Shown here: positions 34,236-45,584 of the stretch, piece by piece | Layout: each line of letters opens with the position of its first letter | Position numbering within the stretch: the stretch's first letter is position 1 | From: Brachycybe producta | Lineage: Eukaryota > Arthropoda > Diplopoda > Playtdesmida > Andrognathidae | NCBI GenBank assembly: GCA_036925085.1 | Contig: JAUPFP010000091.1 | Location: 124,001 to 188,000 of the forward strand | Length of the DNA stretch: 64,000 nucleotides | Direction of reading: 5' to 3' | The notes under the pieces: model-generated | Databases searched by the model: none | Told to the model about the DNA's origin: nothing | Seen by the model: only the letters and a program-made list of their open reading frames with translations | Made by a program: the position numbers and the translations under genes

Positions 34236-35294
34236 AGCCTTTTCCATAAAATTGTCAGATTGCTAACGAGTTTAGGGTTATATATCGCAGCCACCTTTGG
34301 GGAGGACGGAAGAATGCTGACAACATCGCACATCGACCTACCATCCATCCGTGCCGCCTCTACAGTATGAGTATGGATCAGTTGATTCCAGGCCGGCATG
34401 CTTGCCTTAGCATGCCGGGATTCCTTTTCTGCCACAGCACTTCCACTTTGGGCTCCAAAGCCACGGCATTATTTTTTAGGTTTATTTTTCAATGAACATA
34501 GGACAGACAAAAACGTTTTATTCAGCTGGTTAAAAATAAAACACATCAATTGTTTTGTGCGTTTTTTTTTGGTGAAATAAATCGTTTTATTTTCTACTGT
34601 CTGTCTACAGTAGAAAATAAAACGATTTTTCTTTAGAAGAAAAGAAATTGCGAAGCTATTACGAAATTATCGATTCTTTTTTTAGGTGCTGAAATTGTAC
34701 AATTTTGTGGGCGTTCCAGAGTTCACATGTTAATTAGAATGAAAAAACAAAAACAGAAGAAAAAAACTATTTTGTGTATCTTTTTTACAATTTTAATATT
34801 ATTTGAATGCAAAAAAAAACATCAAAGGCTTTAAACCCATGTGATTAATTAAATGCTATATGAGGGTTTTTTCAATTAGATAGAATTTTTATCGAAAATG
34901 TCTTAGTATCGAGAGAGAAAGAGAAAAAAAAAGAAAGTGAGAGAGAGAGAAAATTTGCATTTAAGTCCACAAAAGAAACAGAAAGAAGAAAAAAAAAACA
35001 GAAATTAAATTTATTCTGATTAATTAAAATTAAGCGAAATTTATAGTAAAGAGAAAGCCGGCTGATGAGTAAGAGAGTAATTATTATTCGTATATATAAG
35101 AATTAATACTTGCTTGCTAGCTCAGTTTTGGTGTCAAAATCTCGTTCTCTCTCTCTCTCTCTCCCTCTCTCTCTCTCTCTCTTTCTCTCTCACTCTCTCT
35201 TTCTCTCACCTCTCCTCCTCTCCAGGGCTTAAACAACATATGTTTAGAAAATTACTAACACAGCATTTCTCAGCTTTCATAAGAAGCTGAAAGT
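34236..35294. other. gene-free stretch with a perfect hairpin and CT tract
   Basis: Contains the 22-bp hairpin at 34579-34628 (separate entry) and a CT tract at 35143-35215. No gene recognised. Confidence 0.45.
34579..34628. repeat. perfect 22-bp hairpin with 6-nt loop
   Basis: Arms 34579-34600 and 34607-34628 (AAATCGTTTTATTTTCTACT... and complement) are fully complementary. The size is near that of a small-RNA precursor, but perfect pairing and the AT-rich setting fit better with a transposon-derived palindrome. Confidence 0.85.
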
Positions 35295-35981
35295 TGTGAG
35301 CTTTTGATGTTGACTCTATTTTTTGAACAACGTGTAGATGTTGTTTCTTGTAACTCGTACTTCTCTGCGTCGCGCGGTGCCCGCACGGAGAAGCTTCGAG
35401 ATACAGAAAAAGTTGGATGGCAATGGATTGTGATCATCCTCCTGCATGGGGGTGAAATCTGTGCAGAAGGATGGTGGCCATCCTATTCTCCATCGACACT
35501 GATGTACATCTCCTCCTGTTGATATTTACTGGCAGTAGAAGATGTAGCTGTTTCAGGATCTGTATGCGCTCTTTACCTTATGGTGTCTCCGGCCTCTGTA
35601 GAGAAGTTATTAGTTTTTGAACATAAAGACAACGTGGTTTCTTATTGTAACACTTTTTTCATCTTTGTAAAGAAATGTGAAGATTAGAAAAACGAATGTT
35701 ATTTATCAAAGGTGCATCCTCATGCCCATGATGTAGTACAGAAATATTCAACGTAATACAACAAGTTAGAGCAAAGACAAGGACAACAAGCAAAGAGGAA
35801 CAGGGTCCTTTTATACCTTGGACCTGTGTACACCTACAAGGTGTAACCAGGTCGAAGTGACCATGGTCCTAAGTGTATCACTCCGTGCTAGGGTATGAGT
35901 CAGAGAGGGGGAGGGGACGAGCAAGAGTTGTTTACCCCCAGGCCATGGTTTTGGCGGGATCACAAGTTGCCGGGTGTTACA
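35295..35981 (-). mobile_element. solo LTR, copy 5
   Basis: Minus-strand copy from TGTAACACCC (35981) to GCTCACA (35295), flanked by a perfect 4-bp duplication AAGT (35291-35294 and 35982-35985). Closely related to copies 1 and 4. Relic without internal region. Confidence 0.9.
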
Positions 35982-35985
35982 AAGT

Positions 35986-36740
35986 GTAAAAGAATTTAGG
36001 GTGCATTTTAAAATGAACCTCACTTGTATACTTTTACTTCTCAATTCAAAGATGAGGGTTGGCAGCAGAGGCTAGCAGAGCTTCTACGCCAGTGTACTCT
36101 TAAGTGGAGTGGGCGAGATGGTCCATGGGAATGCTATGGGGAATCTATGTTAAAATCGCGTCTGTACTAGAGAGTGCGCTAAACAGGAAATAATAGTGGC
36201 CATCAAATAACCAGTTATTTATTTCAGGGTTACACTTTCAATTTTTTTCTATTAATTAAAAAGGTTTTGGAGACCACTGATCTGTTCAATGAATGGGATT
36301 GGAGCATAATTAATTTAGGGGCAGACTAGGCCCTATCTGGCAACTGGGCAATTTTTCCAATGGGTCACTTAGTTTGAGGGCCTGTTATTCCATCACTAGA
36401 GGGTCGATTTTATGATGAAACTCAATAAAAAGTTAAAAATAGCAGATTTTTGAGGAAAAAAAGAATGAAAACTAGAAAAATACTTCAGAAAAATATTGTT
36501 TTCGACTTGTGCACGGAAATGGGCACCCAGCACCGAATCTGTCTTTGACCAATATTTGCTGTTGTGCCTTGTATTTGTATTTACGTGTCATTTCCTCTCA
36601 GCCAATAGGAGTGGTACAAAATTGCATGTACAGGCAACCTATTCTTACATTATTAGGAAGGAAGGTCTCCACCCACATCGAAATTTCCAGTGGTTACGTG
36701 GTCTTGTGACACAGCAGAAAGCAGACGCTTATAGCTAACC
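35986..36740. other. gene-free stretch
   Basis: No element or domain recognised. The frame 36496-36738 has no domain. Confidence 0.4.
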
Positions 36741-37132
36741 TTGCCACCTTTCCTCCTTTGTGGAGGACAGTTCCCCATTCGGAGGAAATGTCCTCTGACC
36801 AGGACAGTTTTCCATGCAGGCAAACATGTCCTCCATACAATAAATTGTATAAAAACTTAAATACGTTTGTGGATGCCGGAGGACAGTTCTTCCGAATAGA
36901 GGACTTTCCCCCACACAGGCAATTAGAAATCAGGACATTCAGAAGTTAGCTCCGTCCTTTTTATGACGACCGGCAACTTCTAATTGGTTTGTTGTGTGGT
37001 TCGACGTTGAAAAGGACGGAGCATGTGACGTCATACTAAATAACCAACCAATTAGAAGTTGCCAGTCGTCATAAAAAGGCCAACTTCTGTATGTCCCGAT
37101 TTCTAATTGCCTGTGTCCTCCACAGGTGGCAA
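36741..37132. mobile_element. MITE with TTGCCACCT termini, holding a nested M1 MITE
   Basis: Ends TTGCCACCT (36741) and AGGTGGCAA (37132) are inverse complements, with GGAGGACAGTT-type repeats inside. The M1 element at 36915-37114 lies near its right end. No coding region. Confidence 0.6.
36915..37114. mobile_element. MITE family M1, copy b
   Basis: About 200-bp palindrome from ACAGGCAATTAGAAATC to GATTTCTAATTGCCTGT, with TTTTTATGACGACCGGCAAC inside and central TGACGTCA. One arm has lost the GGGCGGAG piece. Frames on both strands mirror each other. Confidence 0.8.
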
Positions 37133-37740
37133 GCCTACTTACAGCACACAGCTCATGTTGATAAAACACAGCACGCATAAAAACCCACCTTTACTCCGTA
37201 GACCCCTCCCTGGGGCCATTTTTTTCTGCCATTCCACCTCCGTGATAATTTGATCTCTGGTACGCTCAACTCTCATTAGTTCCCTACACTGTAGGGAGGG
37301 GGGAAAGCGCCTTTTTCTACACTAGGGTTTCCTTATTTAGTTATCTTGGGCCGGAGTTCAACTACAAAATATTGTCGCAAGATGGCTGAGCTGTAGTTGA
37401 CACTTATGAGTAGGGCCAACGGTTTTATAAAAATGCATATTCTTTTTGCTGCTTTATATTTCATGCTGTGTCAGAATTTAGCACTATTCATACGATATGA
37501 AGTCGAACAACACTAGTTTTATTTTGCATATAATTGCATATTTAAGGATATATGTATTTTTCATGCATATTTTGGGAATTTTACATGGTTTTTTTCATGG
37601 GATATTTAACACTTTTTTCTAGAAAAATTAGGATTTTTCTATTTTAGTTCAAGAAGCTGAACAAATTTTCAGTCATTCAAGAACTGCAAGACAATTTAAA
37701 ATGTTCTACTGGGAATACTTCCAAAGAAGCAACAAAGAAA
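37133..37740. other. gene-free stretch
   Basis: Mixed sequence without recognised element. 'gcatattt' words at 37430-37575 recur at 40560-40650. Confidence 0.4.
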
Positions 37741-38100
37741 TTGTCCACTGTATTACAAAAAACAAGGGATTCAAGGAACCCACACGGAACCCACAAGGAA
37801 CACAAATGTGCACATGTGTACGCACATTTACACACATGCGCACATGTGTATGCACGTTTACACAAGTGCACGCATGTGTATGCATGTTTACACACGTGTG
37901 CACATGTGTATGCACATGTACACACTTGTGTGCATGTGTATGCACATGTACACGTGTGCACATGTGTATATAAATAAACACACATGTATGTACTCATGTA
38001 CATGACATAGTTACATGTGATGCACATGCGTCATTTATTTGTAATAATATGGTTTAAAATGAAAATACGTCACATGTATTCTAATACACAAAAATAATAA
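37741..38100. repeat. short GT-rich array with flanks shared with 1.2-2.97 kb
   Basis: The array at 37805-37970 has the same unit type as 1272-2855, and both flanks match ('aaaacaagggattcaag' before, 'catgacatagttacatgtga' after). This copy is about 165 bp and was not expanded. Its open frames on both strands are repeat artefacts. Confidence 0.8.
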
Positions 38101-38236
38101 CAGAACATAGAAAGGAACACCCTTCCTTAATATAATATAGAAAAGTCCCCCTTTCGAATGCTACAACTGGAAAGAGGAAGAATCTCGATTTTTTTTAAAA
38201 AATTACATTTTTAAAAAATCGAAATTTTATATATCA

Positions 38237-38239
<3 letters not shown>

Positions 38240-38310
<71 letters not shown>
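38240..38310. repeat. TA dinucleotide tract
   Basis: Pure TA tract abutting the hAT-like element. Confidence 0.95.
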
Positions 38311-38313
<3 letters not shown>

Positions 38314-39499
38314 TGATGTTCCGATAGCGATATGAATATGAATACTATCGCGATAGTCAACTACTCGATAGTCAAACTATCGAGTGGTTTAGAAATCGAT
38401 AGTTCTATCGATAGTTTTACGAACTATCGATAGTTTTAAAAAAAATCAACACACTGTCTCACATAAACAATAATGTATCTGAAATAGTGGATACTCGATG
38501 GCGTCATAATTATTTCAATTTGTCGTTTGTACATATGCACTGTGTGCACATTGTGCACCTTGTGAACCATGAACGCCGTGAGCAATGTGCACAATGTGCA
38601 TATTGTTCACTTGAATGTGTACCTTGTGCACTTTGTGCAATGTAACGTGCGTACCTTGTGCACCGTGTGCACTCTTAAACTGCATTGTATAATTTTGTAT
38701 TGTAACATTAGTGAGTAATGGTGTAATGGCTTGTAATATAAATGGAGTTAAAAAACGTAAGATTTTAAATGTTATTGAAAAATAGAAAGCCCTATTAAAA
38801 TTTAGAAAAAGGAATATTCCTGAAGGCAATAAACACGTGTAAGTACTTGCTAATTTGTCTGATTGCTCTAAATCATTTTTAATGAGAGTTCTCTTAACTT
38901 TTGTTGGATGGTGTTTTAGTCCTATGGGACTTAACATGGAGTTAAAAAACGTACTATTTTAAACGTTATTAAAAAATAGAAGGACCTTTTCGAAATTTAT
39001 AAAAAGGAAACATCATGAAGCCAATACATGAATATATGTGCTAATTATTTTGTTATTGTTCTAAATCGTTTTTAACGAGAGTTTTTTCAAATGTTTGTGG
39101 GACGGTTTTTGATCCAATGGGATTTAACATGGGGTTAAAAAAACGAACGACTTTGAACCTTGTTTAAAAATAGAAGGACCTTTTCAAAAATTATATAAAT
39201 CGAGCACGTGAAGAACAATACATTTTATTGCATTATGCTGTATTTTAATTGAGCGGTTGTGAGGCGATTTCTTGCAGTTTTAGTAACACCATATAAGAAT
39301 ACTCAATTGTCTCGTTGTCGTCTGCTCAAAACAACAAGATGGACATGGATCTCGGCTCTTAATTTGCAACCTTGAAAAAAGTTGAAAACTATCGATAGTA
39401 CTATCGATAGTGAAGTGACTATCGATACTATCTATCGGTCCTGTAAAATACTATCGATAGTGCTATCGATAGTTTATTTTTGACTATCGCACATCACTA
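38311..39499. mobile_element. hAT-like non-autonomous element with clustered TATCGATA sites
   Basis: Termini TAGTGATGTTCCGATAG (38311) and CTATCGCACATCACTA (39499) are inverted repeats of hAT type. Subterminal TATCGATA words cluster at both ends (two near 38407-38430 on the left plus one TATCGCGATA at 38346; five at 39390-39475 on the right). The interior has three about 193-bp tandem units (38742, 38935, 39129) and a GTGCAC-rich stretch at 38525-38675. No transposase frame is present. The TSD is unclear because the left flank is a TA tract. Confidence 0.8.
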
Positions 39500-39680
39500 T
39501 GTTAGTTGATCACAATAAGGACACACATTAACCAAGGGGGCAGACATTGAACAGAAAATCATGTACGATTTGCACTAAGATTCACAGCAGATCGTGTGGA
39601 TGGAAAGTCATTTTACTTTTTAGCTGCATTTTAACTGTATATCCAGAATAGAATTGAAATTTTAAAACTCAGTAAAACGC

Positions 39681-39682
<2 letters not shown>
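39500..39682. mobile_element. MITE family M2, internal fragment
   Basis: The segment 'gttagttgatcacaataaggacacac' to 'gaattgaaattttaaaactcagtaaaacgc' matches the central part of M2 copies at 45865-46030, 52350-52530 and (inverted) 53620-53760. Both ends are lost. Confidence 0.7.
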
Positions 39683-39731
<49 letters not shown>

Positions 39732-39744
39732 TATATATATATAT

Positions 39745-39793
<49 letters not shown>

Positions 39794-39818
39794 TATATAT
39801 ATATATCAATATAATATA
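39683..39818. repeat. TA dinucleotide tract
   Basis: TA tract with a few interruptions; the minus frame 39631-39834 is an artefact. Confidence 0.95.
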
Positions 39819-39829
39819 TTAATTCTAGT

Positions 39830-40085
39830 TTCATCGTCAGAATGTGTACATCATTTTAGGTCTGATAACATTTTATTGTAGGTGGCCCCGTTTTCGAGTT
39901 GTTCGACCCACAAAAAATGTTGACCAAAAACTCAAAATTTGTTTCTAAAAAATTTATAAAAAATAACCCCTCGGTAAAATTTTCTAATTTTTTGTTAGGA
40001 GCATCATACTACATGTCTTTAAATTGGGGTTCTGGACACACTGATACACAGCCACACACACACAGACATCCTTTTTTGCCCCTTT
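39830..40085. repeat. dispersed repeat, second copy of 3590-3890 sequence
   Basis: Matches the 'cagaatgtgtacatc ... gagttgttcgacccac ... ggttctggacac' series at 3600-3890. Confidence 0.7.
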
Positions 40086-40273
40086 TCTTGCATGATCCTA
40101 TATACCTCCATTGCTCTCTCCATTGCTCTCTTTAGAGTTCCAGAAGATTTGTGCAGTTTTGAATGTTGAAAATCTTAATGAAGATATCAGTTTGTCTATT
40201 TCTGATATTGCTTGTTTTAAGCGGCACCAGTTACATCTTGTGACGTAGAACGTGCTTTCTCAAAGTATAAAGC

Positions 40274-40480
40274 ACAGGCATTTAGAAATCGGGACAAACA
40301 CAAGTTGGCTCCGCCCTTTTTATGGCGACCGGCAACTTCTAACTGGTTGGTTATGTAGTCTGCCGTCACATGCTCCGCCCTTTTCAACATCGAACCACAC
40401 AACAAACCAATTTGAATTTCCAGGTCGTCATAAAAAGGGCGGAGCCAACTTGTGTTCATCCCGATTTCTAAATGCCTGTG
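40274..40480. mobile_element. MITE family M1, copy c, with target duplication
   Basis: ACAGGCATTTAGAAATC ... GATTTCTAAATGCCTGT, about 205 bp and nearly palindromic throughout. It is flanked by TATAAAGC on both sides (40266-40273 and 40481-40488), or 9 bp if the adjoining G is counted. An 8-9 bp duplication fits hAT- or Merlin-type transposition. Confidence 0.85.
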
Positions 40481-40488
40481 TATAAAGC

Positions 40489-41390
40489 TGTACTCCATAA
40501 GAATCTGCATAATTTTAAATTTGAAAAATTGAGAATGTTTTTTGTTGCGTATTGCAATCCCAAAAAAAAATTATTGCGCAAATGATATCCAATAGTGCAT
40601 ATTTTGTGGGCATATTTTAGGATTTATGACAGCATATTTGCATGCATATTTCTTTCATTTTTAGGGCATAAAACCGTTGACCCTACTTATGAGCGTACAA
40701 TCATTTGGCTACATTTCCACTACCATTTTTACCCTTCTAACTTATAAAGAGCACTAAAGTGGTTCTAAGCCTTTTACTAGCCAACTAATGGTTATGCAAT
40801 AAAATTATGATTCAATTTTTTTTGAAGTGGGAAAAAAAATCATTTTTTTTCCTATTAAGAATGTTATCGACAAAAACACGAAACATAATTATTTAAAGCT
40901 TTGCATAATTGAATATCCAAATCCATCGACAGAGGAATTGCGCAAAAGTGGGGGGAGGGAGATGGAATTTCAACGAGGGGTGGGTGGAGGAACCAAATTG
41001 TAATATGAAATTCCTTAGCGCCCTACTATTAATAGTTTGCAGAGAGATCTGTATTTATATGCTTCTTCTGTTTATGCAAGTCTTTAGTCAAACTACATTA
41101 TAATTTAATCATCTTCAAAGTATTTTTTAAAAAAATGTAAAGCAATGAAGTGAAAATTAAAATGAATTTTTTTCTCAGAAAAAAAAACATGTTTAAAAAA
41201 CAGAATTTTTATTAATCTACAACAACACACAAACTTAATTATTTAACAGAAATGTATGATTTCGTTAAAGCATATCTGCCATTTTGCAATATTAATTTTT
41301 CGCCATTAAATATAAAAAAAAATTCAAATGAACCATCAAAGGCATCAAATTAAAAATAAATGATCATCATTTCTCACTCTCTTCATATCT
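40489..41390. other. gene-free AT-rich stretch
   Basis: No element or domain recognised. The frame 40909-41103 is unconvincing. Confidence 0.4.
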
Positions 41391-41769
41391 CTCTTTCTCC
41401 CTCACTATGTCTCTCTCTCTCTCTATCCTTCTCTATGTCTCTCTCTCTGTATTATGGGTTAAAGGCCCACCCGCCATAGTGGCTTTAGGCCTACTCCTCC
41501 TAGATTAGAAACGCCTAGAAAATAAACGGAAACCCATGAAGGGAAACAAAAGCACCTGAAAGGAAACAGAGCGCCCGAAAAGAGATAAAACTCGTGAAGA
41601 TAGTCGCCTAGCCGGGGTCGTATTCGAAGGCTGCTGAAGCCGCGAATCTGCGCAGCTCGGCCAGGAGTCTCGCATCGTCCATCATTCCATCTTTTCCAGG
41701 GGCCACTGGTGTCCGCTTCTTGCTGTTGTATGTGCCAGCAGGCCTCTGGCCTGTCTCTCTCTCTATCCT

Positions 41770-41800
<31 letters not shown>

Positions 41801-41825
41801 ATCCTTCTCTATGTCTCTCTCATTC
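41391..41825. repeat. CT-rich tracts flanking a GC-rich island
   Basis: CT tracts at 41395-41452 and 41752-41825 with 'tatccttctctatg' variants on both sides of a 300-bp GC-rich insert, suggesting insertion into an older CT tract or a repeat carrying its own CT ends. Confidence 0.7.
41608..41751 (-). pseudogene. short open frame in GC-rich island, unassigned
   Basis: On the minus strand the island encodes 47 residues before a TAG at 41608-41610, beginning GQRPAGTYNSKKRTP and ending FAASAAFEYDPG. Composition (K/R, A, acidic, M) is protein-like, unlike the low-complexity frames elsewhere. Upstream it runs into the CT tract (Glu-Arg repeats), so the 5' part is absent. It could be the C-terminal end of a transposon protein or a processed gene fragment. 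I do not recognise the family. Confidence 0.35.
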
Positions 41826-42154
41826 TCTCCCTGAGTAGAATTGAATAAAAGCCTTGAAAATTACATCACGAGATAGATTGCGATAAAGAACTATCTCATT
41901 TCACAATGATCTATGTCTACAAAATTATAACAACTGCAGTTAATCGAAAAAATGCTGTAAATTATACAACACACACAAAAGCAGTAGACATATACATGTA
42001 TTAAATAAAATTTTGCGCTCCATCCACAAAAAAATACTCACTATTTAAGAGTTACTACAGCTAATTTTCAAAATTAAAAACTTTGAAAGAACACTGAAAT
42101 ATTCTTTTGTTTTTGTAAACAGCTTTTTTTAAGTAAAACTTGAAAGTGTTTTAA
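41826..42154. other. gene-free AT-rich stretch
   Basis: Nothing recognised. Confidence 0.4.
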
Positions 42155-42956
42155 GCCTAGTACACACCGGATTCTTTGTTGTGATACATTGTTGCGGGGC
42201 TGCTAAGATTCAATGTTGTGGGGCAGAATCGCAACTGACGCGATTCAGACCCGCAACATTGTTCCGTGTCCACACCTACAGTACACTCAGTTTCTCTTCA
42301 TCCTTCTGGCTTTCACCATGTAAATATTACCAGCGGAAGCGTCCCTTGCAATATGGGCCTACACGGTGATTCATAAAGAGGGGCATATAAAGCGGAAACG
42401 GTGGTGGGAACACAAGCTCTTCTCTGCTGAGAGCACATTCGGTTTTAAGCATTTTGGACACACTAAAATTGGAAGATGTTGCAGGATTTCTAAATTTAAT
42501 TTCTTTTATTTGCCTTTGTAGTCAGAAGATCATAACTTCCCACAAACACAATTTATACAAAAGGTCCTCAATTAGTTTAACAATATTTTCAAAAGATGTG
42601 GACATCTTTTTTTAAGTCTAGTACTAGACTTAAAAAACGTGGACCACTGAAAAAGACTCAAAGGGCTCAGTTTGCTTTTAATTATTAAAGACCTCTTTAA
42701 TAATTAAAAGCAAACTGAGCCCTTTGAGTCTTTGTTCATGTTTCAAAAGACGTTCACACCATGAAATGTCCCACAACAATGTTGAAATGTTTCCCATTTC
42801 GATAGGACTCAAAAAACATGAATCTGAGCTGACGCGATTCAGCCCCGAAACATTTCAACAATGTTGCGGGACAGAATCGTAACAGACGAGATTCAGCCGC
42901 GATTCAGCCCCACAACAATGTATCGCAACAAAGCTCCCGGTGTGTACTACCCTTAA
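42155..42956. mobile_element. MITE with CTAGTACACACCGG termini
   Basis: The left end 'cctagtacacaccgg' with TTTGTTGTGATACATTGTTG and the right end 'caacaatgtatcgcaacaaa' with CCGGTGTGTACTA are inverse repeats over about 45 bp. GCGATTCAG/CTGAATCGC words recur inside. The centre holds two strong palindromes (see next entry). No transposase. Confidence 0.8.
42652..42733. repeat. perfect 40-bp hairpin with 2-nt loop
   Basis: Arms 42652-42691 and 42694-42733 are fully complementary with loop CC. Just upstream a 30-bp perfect palindrome centred on AAGTCTAGTACTAGACTT lies at about 42608-42637. Both are in the middle of the MITE. Confidence 0.93.
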
Positions 42957-43109
42957 GTGATAAAATGATTGTCATGTTGATATCTTGGAAAATAAACTTT
43001 TTTATGGCAGTTTACGTTGGCGTGTTCCGTTTGTGGCGTGTCCGCGTGTTTTTGCCAGTGTATTTGCCTATTTTTCAGTGTTTTTTCGTGTATTTTTCAG
43101 TGTTTTCAT

Positions 43110-43396
43110 GTAATCAGTTGAAATGGTTCAGCATAAGGCAGCTAGGTTTGTCTGTGGCAGGCAGAAATTTACAGATAGTGTCACTGAGATGCTGTCAGTG
43201 CTACAATTGCATAGTTTGGCACAGTTGAGTTAAGTTTGAAATTGTTTGGAAAAATTACATGTGGTGATTGTCCTAAACCACAGTCCAGTGATAATCATAA
43301 AGCCACTATACATGGGCAGGGCTGACCACTCTAGGAAAATTAGGGAGATTTTTGCTAGGACAGATTCATATTATTGGTCGTTTTTTCCCCCTAGAG
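43110..43396 (+). pseudogene. LINE B-type C-terminal fragment
   Basis: Starts 'gttgaaatggttcagcataaggcagctagg' (EMVQHKAARFVC in the ancestral frame) and runs to 'ttattggtcgttttttccccctagagc'. It contains a premature stop after LAQLS near 43229-43231. It ends exactly at the hAT-like repeat start at 43397. Confidence 0.8.
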
Positions 43397-43800
43397 CAGT
43401 GGCATAGCTAGGCTTGGTTGCGCCCCCCCCCCCCTCCCCCGGCTGCTTAAAAGATTGCGCTCCATTTAAGTCCCCCTCCACATAGCCTAATACTGGGGGA
43501 TGCTATTTTGATGAACGGCGGATCAGTGGTAACAGTCGGAAGGTTAGGTTTAGTAAAATGAAGCTTGTTGCAGGGGGCCTGGGGGGCGCAGCCCCCTATT
43601 TTTTCAGCGTTATTATCAAAGCGTTTATCAAATTTGTCCATTTTTCCGACCATTCCTCCCATTGAACAAATTAGGAAACAGTCGGAACAATGGACTAATT
43701 TGATTTAATAATTCAACTTAATTCAACTTAATTTTACTAAACCAAACCTTCATACTGTTATACTGTTTTTCCGACTGTTCGTACCATTGTTCGGACAGAT
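43397..43800. mobile_element. CAGTGGCATAGCTA repeat, copy 1
   Basis: Begins with CAGTGGCATAGCTAGG followed by a C-rich run. The segment through GATGCTATTTTGATGAA, AACAGTCGGAAGG and ATTAGGAAACAGTCGGAACAATGG is shared with 61076-61450. The terminus resembles hAT-type ends. The frame 43447-43662 on the minus strand is not a gene. Confidence 0.6.
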
Positions 43801-44583
43801 TTGTTTGTGTGTACCTGGCATACTTCTTAAAGTGTTTTTTTTGTATTTTTCAACTATTGTGTATTTTTCATTGTTTCTATGTGTGCGTCTGAATACTTAT
43901 CAGTGTCTTTGTGGTATTTTTCAGTGTTTTTGCCCGTGCATTTTTTGTATTTTTCCCGTGTTTGTTCGTGTGTATGAGTCATTTTCAGCGTTTCCGAATG
44001 TAGGGTCAGAGTATTTTTCTGCGTGTTTGTCTATTTTTCAGCGGTTTTGCATATGTGAGAATTTTTCAGTATGTATACGTGTACGTGTCTTTTGTAAGTG
44101 TTGTTAATATTTTGCATCATGTTGATAAAAAAAGTTTTTTGCAAACTGACTGAATACAGCAAACGAGGAACTTTTTTTTGTACAAAACGTCACATGTCCA
44201 TATCTTGGCCCAACCTATTTTATTGCAGTTTTTTAATTAGTTTTTTTAGATTTTCATCGATAACTGTAAAAAAAGATTTACCAAAAGTTTTCTCTCTTTA
44301 AATGTAAAAAGACTCGTAAATTTTTTTTTTTTTTTTGCATTTCCTGAAAAATGTGAGTCATTGGACATGCGACGTTTTGAAGAAAAAAAAAAACCTCGTC
44401 ATTAATGAGATTCCTCCTCACCCTTTCATAACAACACTCCACAACCATCAGCATTATTACTATTTTTGTGATGACTCAACACTGATGACTGATGATATAA
44501 ATACTCCGCTTCATTGGAATGCAACAAAAGCGGCCCACAGAGTGAAAAAAAAAACCTAATAATAATACAATGAAAATCTCTAT

Positions 44584-44586
<3 letters not shown>
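43801..44586. other. gene-free stretch with T-rich degenerate repeats
   Basis: 'gtatttttcagtg' words repeat many times between 43020 and 44100, giving C/F-rich frames such as 43787-44107. No domain. Confidence 0.5.
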
Positions 44587-44637
<51 letters not shown>

Positions 44638-45118
44638 TTCTCTTACTCTCTCTCACACTTTCTCTTATTCTCTCACTTTCTCTTATTTTCTCTCACTTTC
44701 TCTCTTTAGCGTTCTCTCTCTCTACCTCTATCTCTCTCTCACTTTCTCTCTTTAGCGCTCTCTCCCTCTCTCTCTCTCTCCCTCTCTCTCTCTCTCTCTA
44801 GCTCTTTCTCTCACCTTTAGCTCTCACTTTCTCTTATTCTCTCTCACTTTCTCTTTTATTCTCACTTTCTCTTTTATTCTCACTTTCTCTTTTATTCTCA
44901 CTTTCTCTGATTCTCCCACTTTCTCTCTTTTGCGCTTTCTCTCTCTCTCACTCTCTCTCTTTCACTCTCTCTCTCTCTCTCTCTCTCTTTAGCTCTCTCT
45001 CTCACTTTCTCTTATTCTCTTTCACTTTCTCGTATTCTCTCTCACTTTCTTTAGCACTCTCTCTTTCTCTAGCTCTCTCTCTCTCTCTCTCTCTCTCGCT
45101 TTCTCTCTCTCTATCTCA
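44587..45118. repeat. long CT-rich microsatellite block
   Basis: About 530 bp of CT/TC repeats with ACTTTCTCTTATT interruptions. Frames are artefacts (L/S or E/R repeats). Confidence 0.97.
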
Positions 45119-45584
45119 TACACACACACTCCACTTGAACAGCATTCATTTCAGAAGAAGAAAAAAGTGAAGAAATGAAGCTTTAAAAGAAAATGAAGAT
45201 AACACAAAACATCCAAAAAAAATAAATAAAAAGAGCAACGAATCATAATTTGAATTCAACATCAAACTCAACATTTGCAGTAAATAACTTTCAGAAAGAG
45301 AAGAAGAAAAGCTTTTTAGACGTAACAAACAAACAAGAAGAAGAAAAAAATCCCCTCCTCCTCACTTCTTGAGAAGAAAAAAATCATGTAATCATTCCTC
45401 TTGCTGTTTTAAAATAGAAACCACACAATAAACCAACATAAAAAGTCTGCAGGCAAAAAATAAAACTTAATCAAGATATTTTTCAAAGTAAGATTTAACA
45501 TTAGAGAGACTGTTGATTTTTTCGTTTTTTTTTTGGCGGAAAAAAATGAGGGTGAAAATGAGTTTCAAACTCTCAAAAACATTA

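Noticed and set aside
33990-34435. G/V/F-rich frames suggesting a structural protein
   Set aside because: They arise from the 24-30-bp minisatellite and shift freely between frames.
43787-44107. 106-residue cysteine/phenylalanine-rich frame
   Set aside because: T-rich repeat with 'gtatttttcagtg' words; no domain.
44426-44755. E/R and L/S repeat frames
   Set aside because: CT microsatellite.
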